From Lingula anatina (Eukaryota > Brachiopoda > Lingulata > Lingulida > Lingulidae): a stretch of 64,000 bases of DNA. The stretch covers positions 380,134 to 444,133 of the forward strand of contig NW_019774458.1 of assembly GCF_001039355.2 (NCBI RefSeq), given 5' to 3'. Positions 61,501-64,000 of the stretch are shown here, in pieces (the stretch's first letter is position 1; the number at the start of each line of letters is the position of its first letter). The notes beneath the pieces are model-generated. The model was not told the DNA's origin. It was given only the letters and a program-made list of their open reading frames with translations, and did not search any database. Position numbers and translations under genes: made by a program.

Positions 61501-62503
61501 AATTGTAATGTAGCCTTTTCAAGACATTTCTGTTGCCATTTTTCCAAGTAGAAATGGGAAATTATAGTTATGCTAAGCATTTGCCATTAGAAATTTTTGG
61601 TGTCACTATTGCATGCTAAGTCATGGTTATGTATATTGAAACATCCTACCTTACCCATTTACTCCTTTGTTGCTCATCTAGCAAAATTAACCTCTTTTTC
61701 CTAATATTTATTCACAGAAATGTGAGAATGCACTGACGTCCAGTGCTGCCAGTCAGTGCTTACAGGACCTTGCCAAGCTACTGGGACCGAACATCTTACG
61801 AGGAAGAGTGGAACATCTTAACCCAAGGTAAAGATAACAGAAAGGCAGACATGATAAAACTGTCAAGGGCAGTTTAGAATATTTGTGTTTAGTACATATG
61901 TCATCTTCAGTGTATATTTTGAATATTTAATTATATCGAATTATTTCAAGTTGCATATGAAGGTGTAGATTCCCTGTAATGCTTGTAAAGCACTACTACC
62001 AGTATCTCACACAAATCAAAGTTCACATGGCAAATAAACCAAATTAATAACCCAATCAGCCAAAATGACACTTTTACCATGAATTTATGGTTATAAATTT
62101 AGCCTACTTATCTGTCCCTCTAGTTTGTAAAAGTCTGCCAAATGATGTAGTAATGTATAATACATTACTGTGCACAATAGCATAATTATTCAAATAAGGT
62201 TTGGTGAAAACTACCAAGGGCTATACATAGCACAGAAAGAAAGCTGAAAATGTTTGTTCAGACATCATTTTAGGGGAGTATGGAATGATGCCGTTTGGTA
62301 TTTCTATAAGTTATGCTATTTGAAACTATATGGTGGCATATGGTTCGAGTTCAGGAGCAAAGATTTGACATGTCAACTCGCTTCAAATAGATCTTGAACT
62401 GATAAATAAAGTCTCAAAATTACATCATTCACTTTCCAGATACCTGGAGGACTTTGATGCTAATGTGATGCAGATGCCACCCTATCCTGGACCCCCAGTG
62501 TGA
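55544..62503 (+). CDS. HEAT/ARM-repeat-like protein, family not identified
   Basis: Sixteen exons: 55544-55844, 56511-56746, 56960-57030, 57442-57608, 57896-57996, 58277-58386, 58587-58689, 59405-59491, 59672-59762, 60018-60069, 60267-60376, 60523-60692, 60917-61168, 61371-61454, 61718-61827, 62440-62503. They total 2109 nt, giving 702 residues with consistent phases. Almost the whole protein is amphipathic helix pairs resembling HEAT repeats, for example EEFRVRLAAGEVMGALCRRF, NHTNRFVRETGYYVCGTLV, DNHAVREAACACIAELGHK, DQSWPVRDAACIACGNFVLC and NIPSVRQGAAIALGNVVKAY. The V-R-x-A-A signature at the start of several helices supports this. A Ser/Asp-acidic insert lies at about 158-175 and a Gly/Arg/Lys-rich segment (KMGRGKRGGG) near 545. 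No signal peptide. Role unknown; a scaffold is inferred. Confidence 0.85.
56062..56331. mobile_element. MITE-like element, copy 2 (inverted relative to copy 1)
   Basis: A ~270-bp element in intron 1 of the HEAT-repeat gene. Its ends are imperfect inverted repeats (TTTAAGAGACCATTCCCAG; right end, reversed, CTGAGACTGGGTTCCCATCC followed by TAGATCGATCTAAC). Read on the minus strand it shares, in order, AGATCGATCTAAC, TTCACGCTAAA, GTTAATTACCCCCT and CAGCTTnAGTAG with the element at 20030-20246. It carries no ORF. Confidence 0.6.
58720..59280. repeat. Probable interspersed repeat in an intron of the HEAT-repeat gene
   Basis: Begins with a TAA-rich run, then 'ggtgccttacattctat' and 'aaggcgccttacaataatgg', and later 'ggtagggcattccacac' and 'ttcacaggcagccagtgtaa'. 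It looks like a degenerate high-copy repeat more than a unique intron sequence. I cannot name the family and did not see a second copy in this window. Confidence 0.35.
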
Positions 62504-63477
62504 AGTACACAGAGATCTGGTGATATTGATCTTATGTGGATGTGCATGTGGATGTGTGACCATCATCCTAGTTCAGATTGTGATGCGATTGTAAACAAGG
62601 GCTTTTTATGAACATTTGAGACAAGTGCATCAAGAGATATTATTCCAGTAGTACTTTTTTACCTTAATAACTATAATCAGTAAATGTTGTTAAGTATTTA
62701 TTGTGTAGATGTCGTTTTGACTTACAGTGCAAGGTTGAAACCTGGTTTTGATCTACATGTCATTGTGCGTTATAGTCTGTGTATTAGAATGTACCACTGG
62801 AATGACTTTTCTTTGAATACTGGTCTGCAAAGCAGATTAAAAAATAAATAAAAATAAATAAAATATCAGATAGTTTTCACCTGATTTGAATGCAAAAACA
62901 TTTGAAAATGTATTTAATAAAATGTTTCAAGTATTTTCATTTGAAATAATCAAAATATTAAAATTTTGTTTTGAAATATTCTGTTACTTTTATTAGAACT
63001 GTGTCAAAATAATAAAAATAACAATAATAACTGAAGGCTTTATTTCTTTTTATTTAAGATTTGAAGCAACCGTGGTAATAGTGCAATTTAACCTTCACAT
63101 CAGCATCTAACTTCTATGTGCTAAGTCACATATTAATAAAATGATTGTTTCATTATTATTACCAATGTTTAACTAGCCACCTTATAATCATTGCATATAA
63201 AATCTTGAGAGAGAGTTTTAGGGTCTGGTTCTTTCTGTTGATATGTTCTTAAATAGTGAAAGCTTTAATCTTCCCTGAATTTTTATATGAATAACAGGTA
63301 GTACTTGTCAGATCTCATTGGATAAAGAAGTTTTGGGGAATGTCAAAACTGGAATCTCAAGAACATCATCCTTTCACTTAAATCTCACCAGATCTGACGC
63401 ATCTGCTTCTGTCATGTGTGGCGTCTCTGGCTAATTTTTGATTTAGAAAAATTGTTTTCTCCAAACCAACAGTTCTT
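62504..63477. other. HEAT-repeat gene 3' UTR and convergent intergenic region
   Basis: Non-coding. AATAAA-type signals occur around 62843-62862 and again near 62916-62922, the likely 3' end of the HEAT-repeat transcript. No further gene is visible before the minus-strand exon at 63478. Confidence 0.5.
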
Positions 63478-63587
63478 TCATCTACTTTGTCTGCTTTTCC
63501 TCAGTCCTTTCAAACCAGGTGAGGTCTGAGTTGCTATGCTGGACTTGGTCACCGTCTTCCTAACCTGCTTGCTTACTTTCTTCTTTG
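63478..63587 (-). CDS. 3'-terminal exon of an unidentified gene
   Basis: Minus-strand exon behind the acceptor TTTTAG|CAAAG. It encodes KKKVSKQVRKTVTKSSIATQ, then TSPGLKGLRKSRQSR, and ends at TGA (63480-63478). It is very basic. It contains SIATQTSP, which resembles the TQT-type dynein light chain (DYNLL) docking motif. The rest of the gene must lie upstream, mostly beyond the window end. A motif this short cannot prove function, and the exon call rests on composition plus the acceptor. Confidence 0.5.
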
Positions 63588-64000
63588 CTAAAACAAAATA
63601 AGGTCTAGATATATTTGCTTTACTCTATACAATACATGCCAACACAAAATAATAACACAGTGGGTGATAAGTATCAAAGTGGAAATGTTATCAAGCAAGT
63701 AGCTGCTGGCAAGGCAAGCTCCTAAGTATTCAAACTACTGGCCGAAGTTTGATCAAGCATCTGGAGTTGGACAGATAGTTTGAGTATGAGTTAGGTACAC
63801 AGCCAACATAGAGTCAGTGCCTACAGTTGTCATCACAGGTGTAGAGATTGTACAAGAATGGAAGAAAAAGATGATGCCTTGGACATGGATTACAATTTCA
63901 ATAAGAGGTAATATTTGCACAGCTTTCCAATCTGCATATAGCTGTTCATGCCATGGAGCTGAAACATGGATGTTAGAGCTTTTTTTTGTCATTCCACAGT
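63588..64000 (-). other. Probable intron or upstream part of the same minus-strand gene
   Basis: No exon I can support firmly. A TTTCAG acceptor-like site on the minus strand near 63960 precedes a short open stretch, but no convincing donor or conserved sequence confirms it. Confidence 0.3.

Overview
This is nuclear DNA from an AT-rich invertebrate animal. The genes are split into many short exons with GT-AG introns of 0.1-4 kb. The recognisable proteins (Unkempt, histone H3.3, a bHLH factor, a TMEM196-like four-pass membrane protein, NEMF/Rqc2) are animal genes. Long GT, GA, AT and ATTT microsatellites and small inverted-repeat transposons fill the gaps. Phylum was not resolved; a marine lophotrochozoan or invertebrate deuterostome fits. 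Most exon boundaries were assigned by reading splice sites, and the spliced models close in frame: Unkempt 835 aa, H3.3 136 aa, NEMF 1103 aa and the HEAT-repeat protein 702 aa.

Layout. (1) 220-14474 (+): unkempt homolog, six CCCH fingers, coiled coil and RING. Its exons 3-7 occur twice because a ~5.1 kb block is repeated head to tail across a single 'n'. (2) 16440-18260 (+): intron-containing replacement histone H3.3 behind an array of six CCAAT boxes. (3) 21775-22785 (+): intronless bHLH transcription factor. (4) 26284-26814 (+): intronless coiled-coil protein of unknown function. (5) 28213-33049 (+): TMEM196-like tetraspan gene, with a possible alternative 512-residue disordered tail at 33637-35175. 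(6) 55194 down to 37518 (-): NEMF, 34 exons. Its middle and 3' exons are present in two or three overlapping copies at sequence junctions (n at 42900, Ns at 46866-47311). (7) 55544-62503 (+): a 16-exon HEAT-repeat-like protein, divergently paired with NEMF. (8) 63478-63587 (-): last exon of another gene that continues beyond the window.

The genes are unrelated neighbours, not a pathway. Unkempt and NEMF both act on translation (mRNA silencing and ribosome quality control), but nothing here links them functionally. The main structural story is that two genes carry internal duplications that sit exactly at assembly junctions. Splicing both copies of the Unkempt block would break its reading frame, so uncollapsed alleles are much likelier than real biology. 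Other points of interest are a dead duplicated exon inside NEMF, a possible isoform switch in the TMEM196-like gene, a small MITE family, a foldback element and a perfect 18-bp hairpin. I found no clear candidate for a new multi-gene system.
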